This document shows, piece by piece, positions 52,221 to 61,777 of a stretch of DNA of 64,000 nt. The notes beneath the pieces are model-generated. The model was not told the origin of the DNA. It was given only the letters and a program-made list of their open reading frames with translations, and did not search any database. Position 1 is the first letter of the stretch. The number at the start of each line of letters is the position of its first letter. The translations under genes and the position numbers were made by a program. Source of the stretch: Paraburkholderia xenovorans LB400 (GTDB lineage: Bacteria; Pseudomonadota; Gammaproteobacteria; Burkholderiales; Burkholderiaceae); the NCBI RefSeq assembly GCF_000013645.1, contig NC_007953.1, forward strand, positions 1,054,001 through 1,118,000. The letters are read 5' to 3'.

Positions 52221-52748
52221 ATGACGACACCACCGAAACGGCTCGACCGCATTGACATCGGGATTCTCAGCCAGTTGCAGCAGAACGCCCGCATCACTAA
52301 TTCCGAGCTGGCGCGCGCAGTCAACCTGTCGCCCACGCCGTGCTTCAACCGGGTTCGCGCGCTGGAGAAGCTGGGGCTCTTCAAGCAGCAGGTAACGTTG
52401 CTGAACCCTGAACCACTAGGGCTGCGGATCAATGTGTTCATTCAGGTCAGTCTGGAAAAGCAGGTGGAAGAGGCGCTGCAGCGTTTCGAACAGGCCATTT
52501 CGGAGCGCCCGGAGGTGATGGAGTGTTATCTGATGACCGGCGACGCGGATTATCTGCTGCGCGTGGTGATGCCCGACATGCTGACGCTCGAGCGCTTCAT
52601 TCTCGAGCACCTGACGAAGATCCCGGGCGTATCGAATATCCGTTCCAGCTTCGCGCTAAAGCAGGTGCGCTACAAAACGGCGCTGCCGTTGCCTTCGTCG
52701 GGACTTACGCTGGTCGACCTGGATGACGTATCGACGGATTGGCAATAA
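52221..52748 (+). CDS. Lrp/AsnC-family transcriptional regulator
   Basis: 175 residues: N-terminal helix-turn-helix (LDRIDIGILSQLQQNARITNSELARAVNLSPTPCFNRVRALEKLG) and a C-terminal RAM/effector domain (VMECYLMTGDADYLLRVVMPDM). It is divergent from the aceE-type gene, with about 150 bp between, and probably regulates it in response to an amino acid. GGAAT upstream of the ATG. Confidence 0.9.
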   Translation: MTTPPKRLDRIDIGILSQLQQNARITNSELARAVNLSPTPCFNRVRALEKLGLFKQQVTLLNPEPLGLRINVFIQVSLEKQVEEALQRFEQAISERPEVMECYLMTGDADYLLRVVMPDMLTLERFILEHLTKIPGVSNIRSSFALKQVRYKTALPLPSSGLTLVDLDDVSTDWQ

Positions 52749-53254
52749 GTCTCGCGGTGGCGAAGCTCACGGCCACCACCCTGTCCGATCCGACCGATCA
52801 GAGCCGACCTCAACGATCCGGCGCGCGTAGAACGCTTCGAGACTCATGCGGCTTCGCCCTCCGTCAAGGCGACGCGGCGTGCGCTTTTCCTGCAATGCGC
52901 GCAGTCCTTCGCGGGGCACTGTCAGGTTGCTCGGTTGTCGAGTAGCGCTTTTTTTGCTGTCGCGTACTGGATGGCCGGCACACACCAACATACCCGCACC
53001 TCTATTCAAGCCATAACGGCACAAATATTTTCTTCATTTTGGCCTCGCCATAATCCGCAACGCTGCAACGCCAAGATGCGTCGCAAGCTTTTCCGCGACG
53101 GCAGACTGCCATTCAAGTTTCTGGACGATGCGCCGTCATGTCTGGTATTGCCCATCCCCCGTTACCTTTCGGACGGCCTTCGTCGCATGCTTGCTCAGTC
53201 CCCAGACGCGCGCGCGCTTATCTTCGCATTGGCTCGACCCGTCGCGATCCGCTC
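52749..53254. other. Gene-free stretch before the diguanylate cyclase gene
   Basis: No supported gene. On the minus strand a short string (GLRALQEKRTPR, about 52895-52930) recalls the C-terminus of a crotonase, but it is too short to call. Confidence 0.3.
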
Positions 53255-54769
53255 ATGAGACGGTTTTCGCAGCTCCTCGCCTCGACGCTGGCCTTCACGG
53301 TGTTCGCCTGTTTCGGCATCGTGCTGACGCGTGCAACGTGGGGTGTGAGCAGTATCTGGCCCGCCAACGGCCTGATCGCGGGCCTCGCGTTGGACGGCAC
53401 CCAAACCCGTGAGCGCGACATCGCAATTGCGGTGGCTGCGGGCGGCCTCGCGGCGAACCTATGGTTGCTCCCCGACCGATCTGCCGGGCTGATTTTCAGC
53501 CTCGGCAACGTTGTCGAAGTGTCGGCCATGTCCATGTCGTTGCGCTTTTTTCGTGCGCCTTTATTGGCGGTGCCGAATCCTCAGGGTCTTTATCGCTTTC
53601 TCACGCGCGCCGTGCTGTTGCCTACGCTGATCTCGGCGCTCGTGGTCGGCGTAGCGACACATATCGCGCTCGGCTGGCCGGCATTGATCGTCGCGGCGAG
53701 TTGGTTATTCAGCGACGCTCTCGGCATTGCCATCTTCCTGCCACTTGGTTACGTCTGCCGGCGCGCCTCGCGCGTATTGCGCCGCGCGCTCGCACGTGAG
53801 CGACTGAAGACGCGCCTCATGCGCAATTGTCGCAACGGTTTTTGCGCGCATGCGATTGTCGCGCTGGTTAGCGTTGGCAGTTTTCATCACGCGCACTGGG
53901 TGCCGCTCTACTGGGTATTGCCGTCGCTCGTGCTCGCGGTGCTATGGGCCGGGTCTTATGCTGCGGTGACGGGCACCTTCATTACCGCTGCCGTTGCCGT
54001 CGTCAGCACGGTCCGCGAGCCATTTCACAGTCCGTTCGGCACATTCGCGCGGCCTGCCGATGCGATCTTCGACGTGCAGGGTTTCGCGCTCGCCTGCCTG
54101 CTGACGTCGTATCTGATGGCCGCTGTTCTCGCCGACGGGCGTCGCTATCTCGCGCAGGTCAGCGCGAGCCATCACAAACAGACGGAACTCGCGGAACGGT
54201 TGTGGGCGGCGAACAAGGAACTGAAAGCGCTCGCGTTGCAGGACGCGTTGACGGGCCTCGCGAACCGGCGTCATTTCGTGGCGTCATTGGATCACGCCAT
54301 GCGCACCGCGTGGGTCGACAGAACGGCGGTTGCGGTGATATTCATCGACGTGGACTGGTTCAAGCGCTTCAACGACCGCTACGGACACGAACGCGGCGAC
54401 GCTGCGTTGTGCGCGGTCGCTACCGCGCTAACGGATGCACTCACGAATGAACTAACCGATGCATTTGCGACCGACCTCGCACAACGTGCAACCGTCGCGC
54501 GGATCGGCGGCGAAGAGTTCGCGATCGTCCTGCCGGACGCCGACGAGGCATCGGCCACGCAACTGGCAGGTTCGGCGCTCGCGCGGATTCGCGCGCTTTC
54601 AATCGCGCATGAAGGCAGTCCACACCGCAACGTGACGATCAGCGTCGGCGTCGCACTGTCGCGCGGCAAGGCAGAAGCGGGAGCCAGCGCGCTGCTGGCT
54701 CGCGCCGATGCGGCCATGTATCGCGCCAAGCGCGAGGGCCGCGACCGCTGTGTCGTGCTCGCCGACTGA
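53255..54769 (+). CDS. Membrane diguanylate cyclase (MASE1-like sensor plus GGDEF)
   Basis: 504 residues from the ATG at 53255; a start at 53138 would add an arginine-rich, non-hydrophobic leader. About eight membrane segments fill residues 1-300, matching MASE1 (WGVSSIWPANGLIAG, N-WLLPDRS). The GGDEF domain follows (DALTGLANRRHF, FIDVDWFKRFNDRYGH, RIGGEEFAIVLPDAD). The active-site GGEEF is intact, so it should make cyclic di-GMP. The RxxD inhibitory site normally five residues before it is absent. Confidence 0.9.
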   Translation: MRRFSQLLASTLAFTVFACFGIVLTRATWGVSSIWPANGLIAGLALDGTQTRERDIAIAVAAGGLAANLWLLPDRSAGLIFSLGNVVEVSAMSMSLRFFRAPLLAVPNPQGLYRFLTRAVLLPTLISALVVGVATHIALGWPALIVAASWLFSDALGIAIFLPLGYVCRRASRVLRRALARERLKTRLMRNCRNGFCAHAIVALVSVGSFHHAHWVPLYWVLPSLVLAVLWAGSYAAVTGTFITAAVAVVSTVREPFHSPFGTFARPADAIFDVQGFALACLLTSYLMAAVLADGRRYLAQVSASHHKQTELAERLWAANKELKALALQDALTGLANRRHFVASLDHAMRTAWVDRTAVAVIFIDVDWFKRFNDRYGHERGDAALCAVATALTDALTNELTDAFATDLAQRATVARIGGEEFAIVLPDADEASATQLAGSALARIRALSIAHEGSPHRNVTISVGVALSRGKAEAGASALLARADAAMYRAKREGRDRCVVLAD

Positions 54770-54894
54770 AAAGAACCTGCACGTCGCCCTCAACTTTATT
54801 TTTGACGAGCCGTTTTGCAAAGAGGTGTCGGCGTGACCCGCTGCAACCGAATGTTCTCCCACTCTATTTCGTCGCTTATTTTCGGCTCGCCCAC

Positions 54895-56799
54895 ATGAAC
54901 GTCCTGCGTCGTCTTTCCGTGCGTCAGAAGCTTATCCTCGCGATGAGCTTGTCCATTCTTATCTTCGTCGTCATATCCGCCGCATTGAGCGTCGTATTGA
55001 CCGGCAACCGCCTGAAGCAACGCGCGGTTTCGGTGGAGTTACCAGCCGCCGTTGGCGAAATCCGTAACGACGTGCTGCGTCAGATTGGCGGCCCGCTGGC
55101 TTTGACTCGGGGCATGGCGGTCAATACCTTCATGCTGGACTGGGAGGCGAAAGGTCTGCCCGACGACGGTACCGACGCATGGAAGCGCTACGCGCAAAGC
55201 CTCAAGAGCGCGGCGCATGCAGCCACCATCTCCTGGGTTTCGGAAGACACCGGCAAGTATCTGAACGAGACCGGCGTCTCGCGCACGGTCTCGAAGAGCG
55301 ATCCGGGCGATCAATGGTTCTATGGCTTTCTGTCCGGCGCCAAAGCGTACGAGCTGGACCTCGACAAAGACAAGGCTTCGTCCGAGTACAACCTGTTCAT
55401 CAACGCGCGCTTCGATGCGGGCGGGAAGACCGGCGTGGCGTCACTGGGATTCTCGGTGAGCCAGCTCGCCGAATCGATCCGCAATTACCGCATCGGCGAG
55501 CACGGCTTCGTGTATCTCGTGCGCCCCGATGGCGCGTATGTGATCCATCGCGATGCGGCGCTGGCCGATGGCCAGCACTACCTGAAGGACGCGCCTGGCT
55601 TCGATGCACACATCGTATCGGCGTTGCTCAACGGGCAGAAGTTCACGAGCGCCAGCTACAGCGCGAACGACGGCAGGCGCCTCGTGGCCGCATCGTATAT
55701 GCCGGAACTGAATCTGTATGTGGTTGCCGAGGTGCCCGAAGCCGAGGTGCTCGGCGATATCACGCAGACCGCGACGATCTCGGCGTTGGTGGCCGCGTTG
55801 ATTGGCGGCGGCGTCGGCTTGCTGATCATCGTACTGGTGAGCCAGACGATTGCTGGTCCGCTGGGTCGCGCGGCAGCGATGCTGAGTGAAATCGCCGATG
55901 GCAATGGCGACCTCACACGCCGCCTGAAAGTAGAAAGCGACGATGAAGTCGGCAGACTATCGCACTCGTTTAACCGTTTCGTCGAATCGCTAAATCACAT
56001 CATCGGGGATGTTCGCGCGAGCACCGTTGCCATCTCGAGCGCGTCGCGCGAAATCGCGGCCGGCAACCTGGATCTGTCCGCGCGCACCGAAGCGCAGGCG
56101 TCCAGCCTCGAAGAAACGGCCGCCGCCATGGAGCAATTGACGGCGACAGTCCAGCAGAACGCCAATCACGCCGGCGCGGCCCATGAACTGGTGATCGTAG
56201 CAAGCGATCGCGCGCAACGCGGCGGCCATGTGGTCGGCGACGTCGTGCGGACGATGAGCGAGATTACCGAGTCGTCGCGCAAGATCGCCGACATCATTGC
56301 GGTGATCGACGGCATTGCGTTCCAGACCAATATCCTCGCGCTCAACGCGGCCGTGGAGGCAGCGCGAGCAGGCGAGCAGGGACGCGGCTTTGCTGTTGTC
56401 GCATCGGAAGTGCGCTCGCTGGCCCAGCGCAGTGCGAGTGCGGCGAAGGAGATCAAGGCCTTGATCGACAGTTCCGCGCAGAGTGTCGCTGACGGAAGCC
56501 AACGGGTCGCAAGCGCCCAGGCGTCCATGACGGAAATCGTGGCGGCCGTGCAAAGCATGACCGGCATCATGAATGAGATTGCGAGCGCAAGTACCGAACA
56601 GAGCGTCGGCATTGGCGAGGTTAATCAGGCGGTGGTGCAGATCGACGAGAATACGCAACGCAATGCGGCTCAGGTTGAAGAAGCCGCTGCCGCCGCGAAG
56701 TCGATGGAGGAGCAGGCAGCGGCACTGGCGCGGATCGTCGCGATGTTCAGGATCGACGAGCGGCTCGCGGCGGCGGATCGGGCGGCTGGGTGGGACTAG
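54895..56799 (+). CDS. Methyl-accepting chemotaxis protein (Cache-HAMP-MCP)
   Basis: 634 residues from the ATG at 54895, where the first membrane helix begins after MNVLRRLSVRQK. There is a periplasmic Cache-type domain (about 35-300, DQWFYGFLSG, GFVYLVRPDGAYVIHRD), a second helix (about 300-325), HAMP, and the signalling hairpin DGIAFQTNILALNAAVEAARAGEQGRGFAVVASEVR split over the highly conserved tip. It senses a small molecule, probably an organic or amino acid by Cache type, and controls CheA. No che genes are nearby. Confidence 0.93.
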   Translation: MNVLRRLSVRQKLILAMSLSILIFVVISAALSVVLTGNRLKQRAVSVELPAAVGEIRNDVLRQIGGPLALTRGMAVNTFMLDWEAKGLPDDGTDAWKRYAQSLKSAAHAATISWVSEDTGKYLNETGVSRTVSKSDPGDQWFYGFLSGAKAYELDLDKDKASSEYNLFINARFDAGGKTGVASLGFSVSQLAESIRNYRIGEHGFVYLVRPDGAYVIHRDAALADGQHYLKDAPGFDAHIVSALLNGQKFTSASYSANDGRRLVAASYMPELNLYVVAEVPEAEVLGDITQTATISALVAALIGGGVGLLIIVLVSQTIAGPLGRAAAMLSEIADGNGDLTRRLKVESDDEVGRLSHSFNRFVESLNHIIGDVRASTVAISSASREIAAGNLDLSARTEAQASSLEETAAAMEQLTATVQQNANHAGAAHELVIVASDRAQRGGHVVGDVVRTMSEITESSRKIADIIAVIDGIAFQTNILALNAAVEAARAGEQGRGFAVVASEVRSLAQRSASAAKEIKALIDSSAQSVADGSQRVASAQASMTEIVAAVQSMTGIMNEIASASTEQSVGIGEVNQAVVQIDENTQRNAAQVEEAAAAAKSMEEQAAALARIVAMFRIDERLAAADRAAGWD

Positions 56800-56830
56800 T
56801 GGAACGTAACACCTGATAGGAAGTATCATC

Positions 56831-57090
56831 ATGCACGTGGAGGGCATGATGACACTGACCGAAACCGGAATCATTGAACTGCAGCGGCGCGCCAGTGGGA
56901 GCGCCGTTCGGGCAGAGCCGGCGCGACACGCGCGTCTCATCTTGTTGCGTGCTGAGGGACTGACCTGGGCTCAGATCAGAACCAAACCCGATTGCAGCGA
57001 CAGCTACGTCGATCGCTGGAGCAAGCGTTTTGCCGCAGATCGTTTGGCGGCCGTCTGCTCCCGGCATGCCGGACGCGAACGCTACAACGT
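56831..57090 (+). pseudogene. IS630-family transposase N-terminal fragment
   Basis: The frame reads ELQRRASGSAVRAEPARHARLILLRAEGLTWAQI, then DSYVDRWSKRFAADRLAAV. This is the helix-turn-helix start of IS630-type transposases, spread over residues 15-75. Similarity stops near 57090 although the frame stays open to 57322. The DDE catalytic domain is missing, so this is a scar. Confidence 0.7.
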
Positions 57091-57447
57091 GACCGATCAC
57101 CTTGCGGCATGCGTGCGAGCAACCCAAATCCGTGAAGTGGAAGTACTTCGACCCCACGCGTCGAATTACTCCCGATTCAATCGTTGCACGTCCCTAGATG
57201 CCGAACCATGGCTCGCGCAGACGCGTCAGCAACTGGCGCAGTCGACGGCCAATGTCATAACGGTTTGTTCGCCGTATCCAAGCCGCTCGTCGGAGGGTGG
57301 CGGGCCTGACGGACTCACCTGACGTCGGCGCATAGATTGGATGCGTTTTTGTCGGACCCGTAATTTTCCGCGCGGCATCGACGCGGTGCATATTTATTGG
57401 AATGGACGATAGCGTCCCGCCTCAGGGCTCCTTGATTGGAAATTTAT
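57091..57447. other. Region between the IS630 scar and pldA
   Basis: No recognisable coding sequence. It should contain the pldA promoter, but no clear hexamer pair was found. Confidence 0.3.
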
Positions 57448-58686
57448 ATGCGATCCAGTGCTCTTCGGATACGATATGTGGCCACGGTTCTCACGCTATG
57501 CTGCACAGGTACGGCCCAGGCGACCGTCGCCGTGCTGCAGCCGGCACGCGAACTGGCCGCCAGCCAACCTCTCGAACTCATCGTGCTCTATAGCGATGAC
57601 GACACAAAACCGCTCAGCGTCGACGTCCCGGAACAACTGAACGTAACGCTGACCAATGGTGACCTTCCTCCCGCACAGCTCGCGCTGATCCGCGAACCCA
57701 GGGTTGCGAACCGCTTGAACCTGCGTCCCGGCCAGTACCGCAAGGTGCGCTTCTCGGCGCCCTGGCCTGATTCAGCACGTGGCGTCATGAAAATTGATCC
57801 AGTGGGTTTCGATACGTCACCGATGCTGGTGACGCTGAACCGCGGCAAAAGCCAGGGGCAGGTGGTCGCCGCCGAGCAGGCCGAGACCCAGGCAAAGACG
57901 CCGCAGCAACTCGCTGCAGCGACCGCTGCGGCCAACACAGCGGTGCCGACCTCCATCGCCGATCGCATGTTGAGCGGGCGTCTGTCGACCTTCGAGCCGA
58001 TGTATTTCGCGGTCGGCAAGAATGGCGATACGCTGGGCAAGTTCCAGTTCAGCTTCAAGTACCGGTTGGTCCTGCCCGACGATCCGCGATCGCGCCGTTT
58101 TCTGGACAACCTGTATTTCGCCTACACGCAGACGTCCATCTGGGATCTGTCGCAGGAGTCGGTGCCGTTCCGCGATACCAGCTACGAACCGCAACTATTT
58201 TATTATCTGCAGGATACCGGCTGGAAAAGCGCACTTTTCACGCGCATGGGCATTGCCTCGGGTATCGGCCACGAATCAAACGGCAAGGCTGGCGACGCAT
58301 CGCGCGCGATCAATACGGTGTTCGTGCGGCCCACCTGGGACTTCGGAGACCTGAATTCGAACCACCTGACCATCTCGCCCAAGTTCTACTACTACCTGAG
58401 CAAAAGTGGCAATGAGAACATTCAGGACTATCGCGGCTACGTGGACCTGCTAGTGAAATATGGCAGCCCCGATGGCTGGCAACTCGCAACCACGCTACGC
58501 AAGGGCACGGTGGGATGGCGCGGCAGCATCGATTCGCAATTGACTTATCCGCTCGCCAAGCTGATCGGCAGCGCCTGGGGCGGATATCTCTGGATCGGCT
58601 ATTTCAACGGTTATGGGGAGGATATCCTCGATTACAACCAGCGACAGCACTGGATCGCGCGCATCGGCTACAGCATTTCCCGTTGA
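57448..58686 (+). CDS. pldA: Outer-membrane phospholipase A (OMPLA-like)
   Basis: 412 residues with a signal peptide ending TAQA. The C-terminal barrel (about 165-412) carries the OMPLA catalytic triad pattern: His275-x-Ser277 in GIGHESNGK and Asn289 twelve residues after the Ser, exactly as in E. coli (His142, Ser144, Asn156). Between signal and barrel is a ~140-residue periplasmic extension of beta-rich and then Ala/Gln-rich sequence that the E. coli enzyme lacks. It hydrolyses mislocalised outer-leaflet phospholipids. A TTG 12 bp upstream is also in frame. Confidence 0.88.
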   Translation: MRSSALRIRYVATVLTLCCTGTAQATVAVLQPARELAASQPLELIVLYSDDDTKPLSVDVPEQLNVTLTNGDLPPAQLALIREPRVANRLNLRPGQYRKVRFSAPWPDSARGVMKIDPVGFDTSPMLVTLNRGKSQGQVVAAEQAETQAKTPQQLAAATAAANTAVPTSIADRMLSGRLSTFEPMYFAVGKNGDTLGKFQFSFKYRLVLPDDPRSRRFLDNLYFAYTQTSIWDLSQESVPFRDTSYEPQLFYYLQDTGWKSALFTRMGIASGIGHESNGKAGDASRAINTVFVRPTWDFGDLNSNHLTISPKFYYYLSKSGNENIQDYRGYVDLLVKYGSPDGWQLATTLRKGTVGWRGSIDSQLTYPLAKLIGSAWGGYLWIGYFNGYGEDILDYNQRQHWIARIGYSISR

Positions 58687-58832
58687 TCGCCGGTCGAAGG
58701 GTTTGTCGCGCTGTCTGGTTACACCAGGGCGCGCGCAAAGCGCTCCTTGCCGCCCCTCGTTTCGCCGACCAGCAGCATGGCCGGGTCGCTTGACGCTGCC
58801 CGTCTCGCGAGCGCCATGCGGCGAGAAAGTCT

Positions 58833-58946
58833 GTGGACGATCGCGCCATGCTGACCGGCATCCTGTTCGTACTTCGGTCCGACATCTCGTGGGAAATGCT
58901 CCCGCATAAAATGACATCTGCTGGCGGCAAACCCAACCTTCATTGA
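58833..58946 (+). pseudogene. IS5-family (IS427-like) transposase fragment
   Basis: A 37-codon stretch reads DDRAMLTGILFVLRSDISWEMLP, split here as DDRAMLTG and ILFVLRSDISWEMLP. It is the well-known N-terminal piece of IS5-group transposases, then it ends in a stop. This is a second IS5-group scar, unlike the one at 8790-9098. Confidence 0.7.
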
Positions 58947-58947
58947 G

Positions 58948-59259
58948 TTAGCGCTTCTTGGGCGTGGGCGCCCGTGTTGTCGTTTCAATCCCGATCGGCC
59001 ACCTTAATGCACCGTCGGTCAGAGCAACGGTGAGCATGCGCGGGCGCCCCGATTCTTCGGCCGCGATAGCGGTTGCATACTCGTACGCCGTCATCGCATC
59101 CCCGGCTTCCACCGCGGCCCGGATTGCCTCGATCCGGGCATCGAGGCGGATGTTTCCCTCTGTCTTCGGCAGGTTCGCCTTGATGACGTCGATCGCTTCC
59201 TGATATTTTCCTTGGCCACGCAACGCGGCCGACTCCTGAATGAATTCTTTCGCCGTCAT
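58948..59259 (-). CDS. Small hypothetical protein
   Basis: 103 residues with a good ribosome site (GGGGAATG) before the ATG. Predicted mostly helical: residues 3-50 look like a TPR-type helical hairpin (ESAALRGQGKYQEAIDVIKANL). Ends in a basic TPKKR. I do not recognise the family. Coding is supported by start signal and amino acid composition. It is convergent with pldA and its own target is unknown. Confidence 0.6.
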   Translation of the reverse strand: MTAKEFIQESAALRGQGKYQEAIDVIKANLPKTEGNIRLDARIEAIRAAVEAGDAMTAYEYATAIAAEESGRPRMLTVALTDGALRWPIGIETTTRAPTPKKR

Positions 59260-59381
59260 CGATCATTCCCCGCTTACCTATTCCGGTTTCTAATTAATCC
59301 GCGCTGTTGGTCCCCCACGCTACGGGTACGCTATTCCCTTCGGGTATTTGTGCCTTTCCGACGGACGCAAGCGACCCGGCA

Positions 59382-59852
59382 TCATGTCCGTTGAAGGGAA
59401 TCACCGAAATAAGCTCGCGTGTTCAGATGAACCTCTGCATCGCTCGTAATCTCTTCTTTCGTAGCCCAACGGTACGCTGAGTGTTGCAGTTGCGGCAGGC
59501 TCGCAAGTTCAATAGCGTCACGCAGCTTGTACCCGAGTACCACGTAATGAGTCGAGATACCGGCTTGGCCACTAAAATTGTCTTCGTATAGATGTTCGTA
59601 CGCGCCAAGAAGGTCGGCGTCGGCTCGTCTGAGGTCGGCCCGACCCAGTTCCTCACTTGCGATCCGGCAAAAGGCATCGTCAAGGCGTTCGTTCTTGCGA
59701 ATACGACCGCCCGGAACAAACCAGAAGCCTTGGGCGGGTTTGTTGACGCGCCATCCGAGAAGATAGCCGCCCGTCCCGTTCTCAATGATGAGGTCGATCG
59801 CTACCAGCGGTGTCGCATCGACGACATTCAAGAACATAGGGATTGGAAGCAT
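59382..59852 (-). CDS. gmm: GDP-mannose mannosyl hydrolase (Nudix)
   Basis: 156 residues. It has the special Nudix signature of the GDPMH family (VPGGRIRKNERLDDAFCRIASEELG, spread over residues 46-70), preceded by VNKPAQGFWF and followed by HLYEDNFSG and THYVVLGYKL. All are landmarks of E. coli Gmm. It splits GDP-mannose or GDP-glucose to GDP plus sugar, tuning nucleotide-sugar pools for exopolysaccharide. The N-terminus is slightly shorter than E. coli Gmm. Two in-frame ATGs (59852, 59837) are possible starts. Confidence 0.88.
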   Translation of the reverse strand: MLPIPMFLNVVDATPLVAIDLIIENGTGGYLLGWRVNKPAQGFWFVPGGRIRKNERLDDAFCRIASEELGRADLRRADADLLGAYEHLYEDNFSGQAGISTHYVVLGYKLRDAIELASLPQLQHSAYRWATKEEITSDAEVHLNTRAYFGDSLQRT

Positions 59853-60325
59853 GGTATTCAGCAGGAAATGATCGAGAAGATGCTATTACGAGTGAGGAAG
59901 CCATCACAAGTTACGCGCATAAGCGTCGCTCACTGCGCGTGCCTCATACCGATACGTCCTTGACGTATAGCCCGGTAGAGCAGTTTGTATCGAAGACAGG
60001 ATACGTCGCAATATTGGGCCCTGTCCGACAATCTTGTGGCGTTATCCGCCGCCATGAACCGCGTCTCATCTATCGTACTCGTCCAATCGTCGGGTCTGCT
60101 GGCGAAGCGGATACGCTCGCGTCGCTTCTGCCAGGCTCGACATGACGGTCAAGCCTTGACGGAAAACGAAATTACCTTGTCGCGGTGCGCCAGATATTCC
60201 CCAAACAGGTTTCGTTGAGCAACGATACAAGCTCGTCGGACTCTTGCGCCTTCGGATAAGCCGATCAGGCGGGCGTTTGCATGCCGACTCGCAGATTATT
60301 CCATCTTCCACGTGCACCAGAAGCC
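59853..60325. other. Divergent intergenic region gmm-ugd
   Basis: About 470 bp with no recognisable gene. It should hold promoters for both divergent genes. I could not single out a convincing site. Confidence 0.35.
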
Positions 60326-61699
60326 ATGAAAGTCACTATCGTCGGAACAGGTTATGTCGGTCTTGTCACCGGGGCATGCCTCGCGGAATTGGGCAATGAT
60401 GTGCTATGTCTCGATGTCGATGCAGCCAAGATCGAAGAGCTAAACAACGGCGGCGTAGCCATCTACGAACCGGGACTATCGGAAGTAATCGCGCGCAATC
60501 GCGACGCCGCTCGCCTGACGTTTTCCACTGATATCGCCAAAGGAGTGGCACACGGCGACATTCAGTTCATCGCGGTCGGAACTCCGCCCAACGAGGACGG
60601 TTCCGCGGACCTGAAGTACGTGCTTGCTGCCGCGCGCAGCATCGGCCAGCATATGGATTCGTTCAAGGTCGTTGTAGATAAGTCGACCGTGCCAGTAGGT
60701 ACGGCGGACAAAGTGCGTGAGACGATCTCGCGGGAATTGGCGGCACGCGGTCATGGCGCACAGTTCGCCGTGGTCTCAAACCCGGAGTTTCTCAAAGAAG
60801 GAGCGGCTGTAGAGGACTTCATGCGACCGGATCGCATCGTATTGGGATACGATCCCGACGTCGCGGGGCTGCGCGCGAAAAGCCTGATGGAGCAGCTTTA
60901 CGCACCGTTTAACCGCAATCATCAACGCACCCTGTGCATGGACGTTCGGTCGGCCGAGTTCACCAAATACGCGGCTAATGCAATGCTCGCCACGCGGATT
61001 TCGTTCATCAACGAACTCGCGAACCTGGCGGATCGCGTCGGCGCTGATATCGAACATGTCCGGCGCGGCATTGGCTCCGATCCACGCATTGGTTACAGCT
61101 TCCTGTACGCCGGCTGCGGATACGGTGGCTCCTGCTTTCCGAAGGACGTGCAGGCGCTGATGCATACCGCGAACGAAAACGGCATGGAGCTGAACATTCT
61201 GGCTTCGGTCGAGTATGTGAACACGCTGCAAAAAACAGTGTTATTCGACAAGATCAAACAGCATTTCAATAATGCGCTTAATGGCAAGCACTTTGCCGTT
61301 TGGGGCCTTGCTTTCAAGCCGAACACCGACGATATGCGAGCCGCCACGAGTCGCCAACTGATTGCGGCATTGATTCGTGGTGGAGCGTCGGTAAGCGTGT
61401 ACGATCCTGTTGCGCTTGACCAGGCCCGGCGTAGCCTGGCAGCAGACCTCGGTCCGGATAATTTCGAGCACGTCACTTTTGCGAAAGAGCGCGATATGGC
61501 ACTCCAGAATGCCGATGCGCTAGTGATCCTGACCGAATGGAAGGAGTTCCGGAGTCCCGATTTCGAGCAGATGAACGAAGCACTCAATGACGCGGTTATA
61601 TTCGACGGACGCAACCTGTATGACCCGACTGCGATGAGGGATAGCGGCTGGAAGTACTACACGATCGGGCGAGATGCGGCCCATTCTACTTCCCGGTAA
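60326..61699 (+). CDS. ugd: UDP-glucose 6-dehydrogenase
   Basis: 457 residues starting at ATG-AAA-GTC, which directly opens the NAD domain (MKVTIVGTGYVGLVTGACLAELG split at the GxGxxG). The mid-protein PEFLKEGAAVEDFM and the catalytic Cys270 in GYGGSCFPKD are intact. It oxidises UDP-glucose to UDP-glucuronate for capsule, exopolysaccharide or lipid A sugars. A longer frame adds 15 residues before this start without any ribosome site. With gmm and the acyltransferase it marks a polysaccharide region. Confidence 0.93.
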   Translation: MKVTIVGTGYVGLVTGACLAELGNDVLCLDVDAAKIEELNNGGVAIYEPGLSEVIARNRDAARLTFSTDIAKGVAHGDIQFIAVGTPPNEDGSADLKYVLAAARSIGQHMDSFKVVVDKSTVPVGTADKVRETISRELAARGHGAQFAVVSNPEFLKEGAAVEDFMRPDRIVLGYDPDVAGLRAKSLMEQLYAPFNRNHQRTLCMDVRSAEFTKYAANAMLATRISFINELANLADRVGADIEHVRRGIGSDPRIGYSFLYAGCGYGGSCFPKDVQALMHTANENGMELNILASVEYVNTLQKTVLFDKIKQHFNNALNGKHFAVWGLAFKPNTDDMRAATSRQLIAALIRGGASVSVYDPVALDQARRSLAADLGPDNFEHVTFAKERDMALQNADALVILTEWKEFRSPDFEQMNEALNDAVIFDGRNLYDPTAMRDSGWKYYTIGRDAAHSTSR

Positions 61700-61777
61700 C
61701 GAAGTGGCCATAATCGGATTCATATCAGGCTTGACGCATTTGTGCTGCTGGGTAGCAGCCAGTATTCTGGCTCGTAT

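Noticed and set aside
52767..53024. Possible C-terminal remnant of a crotonase gene on the minus strand
   Set aside because: Only about 12 suggestive residues, with no supporting upstream domain.
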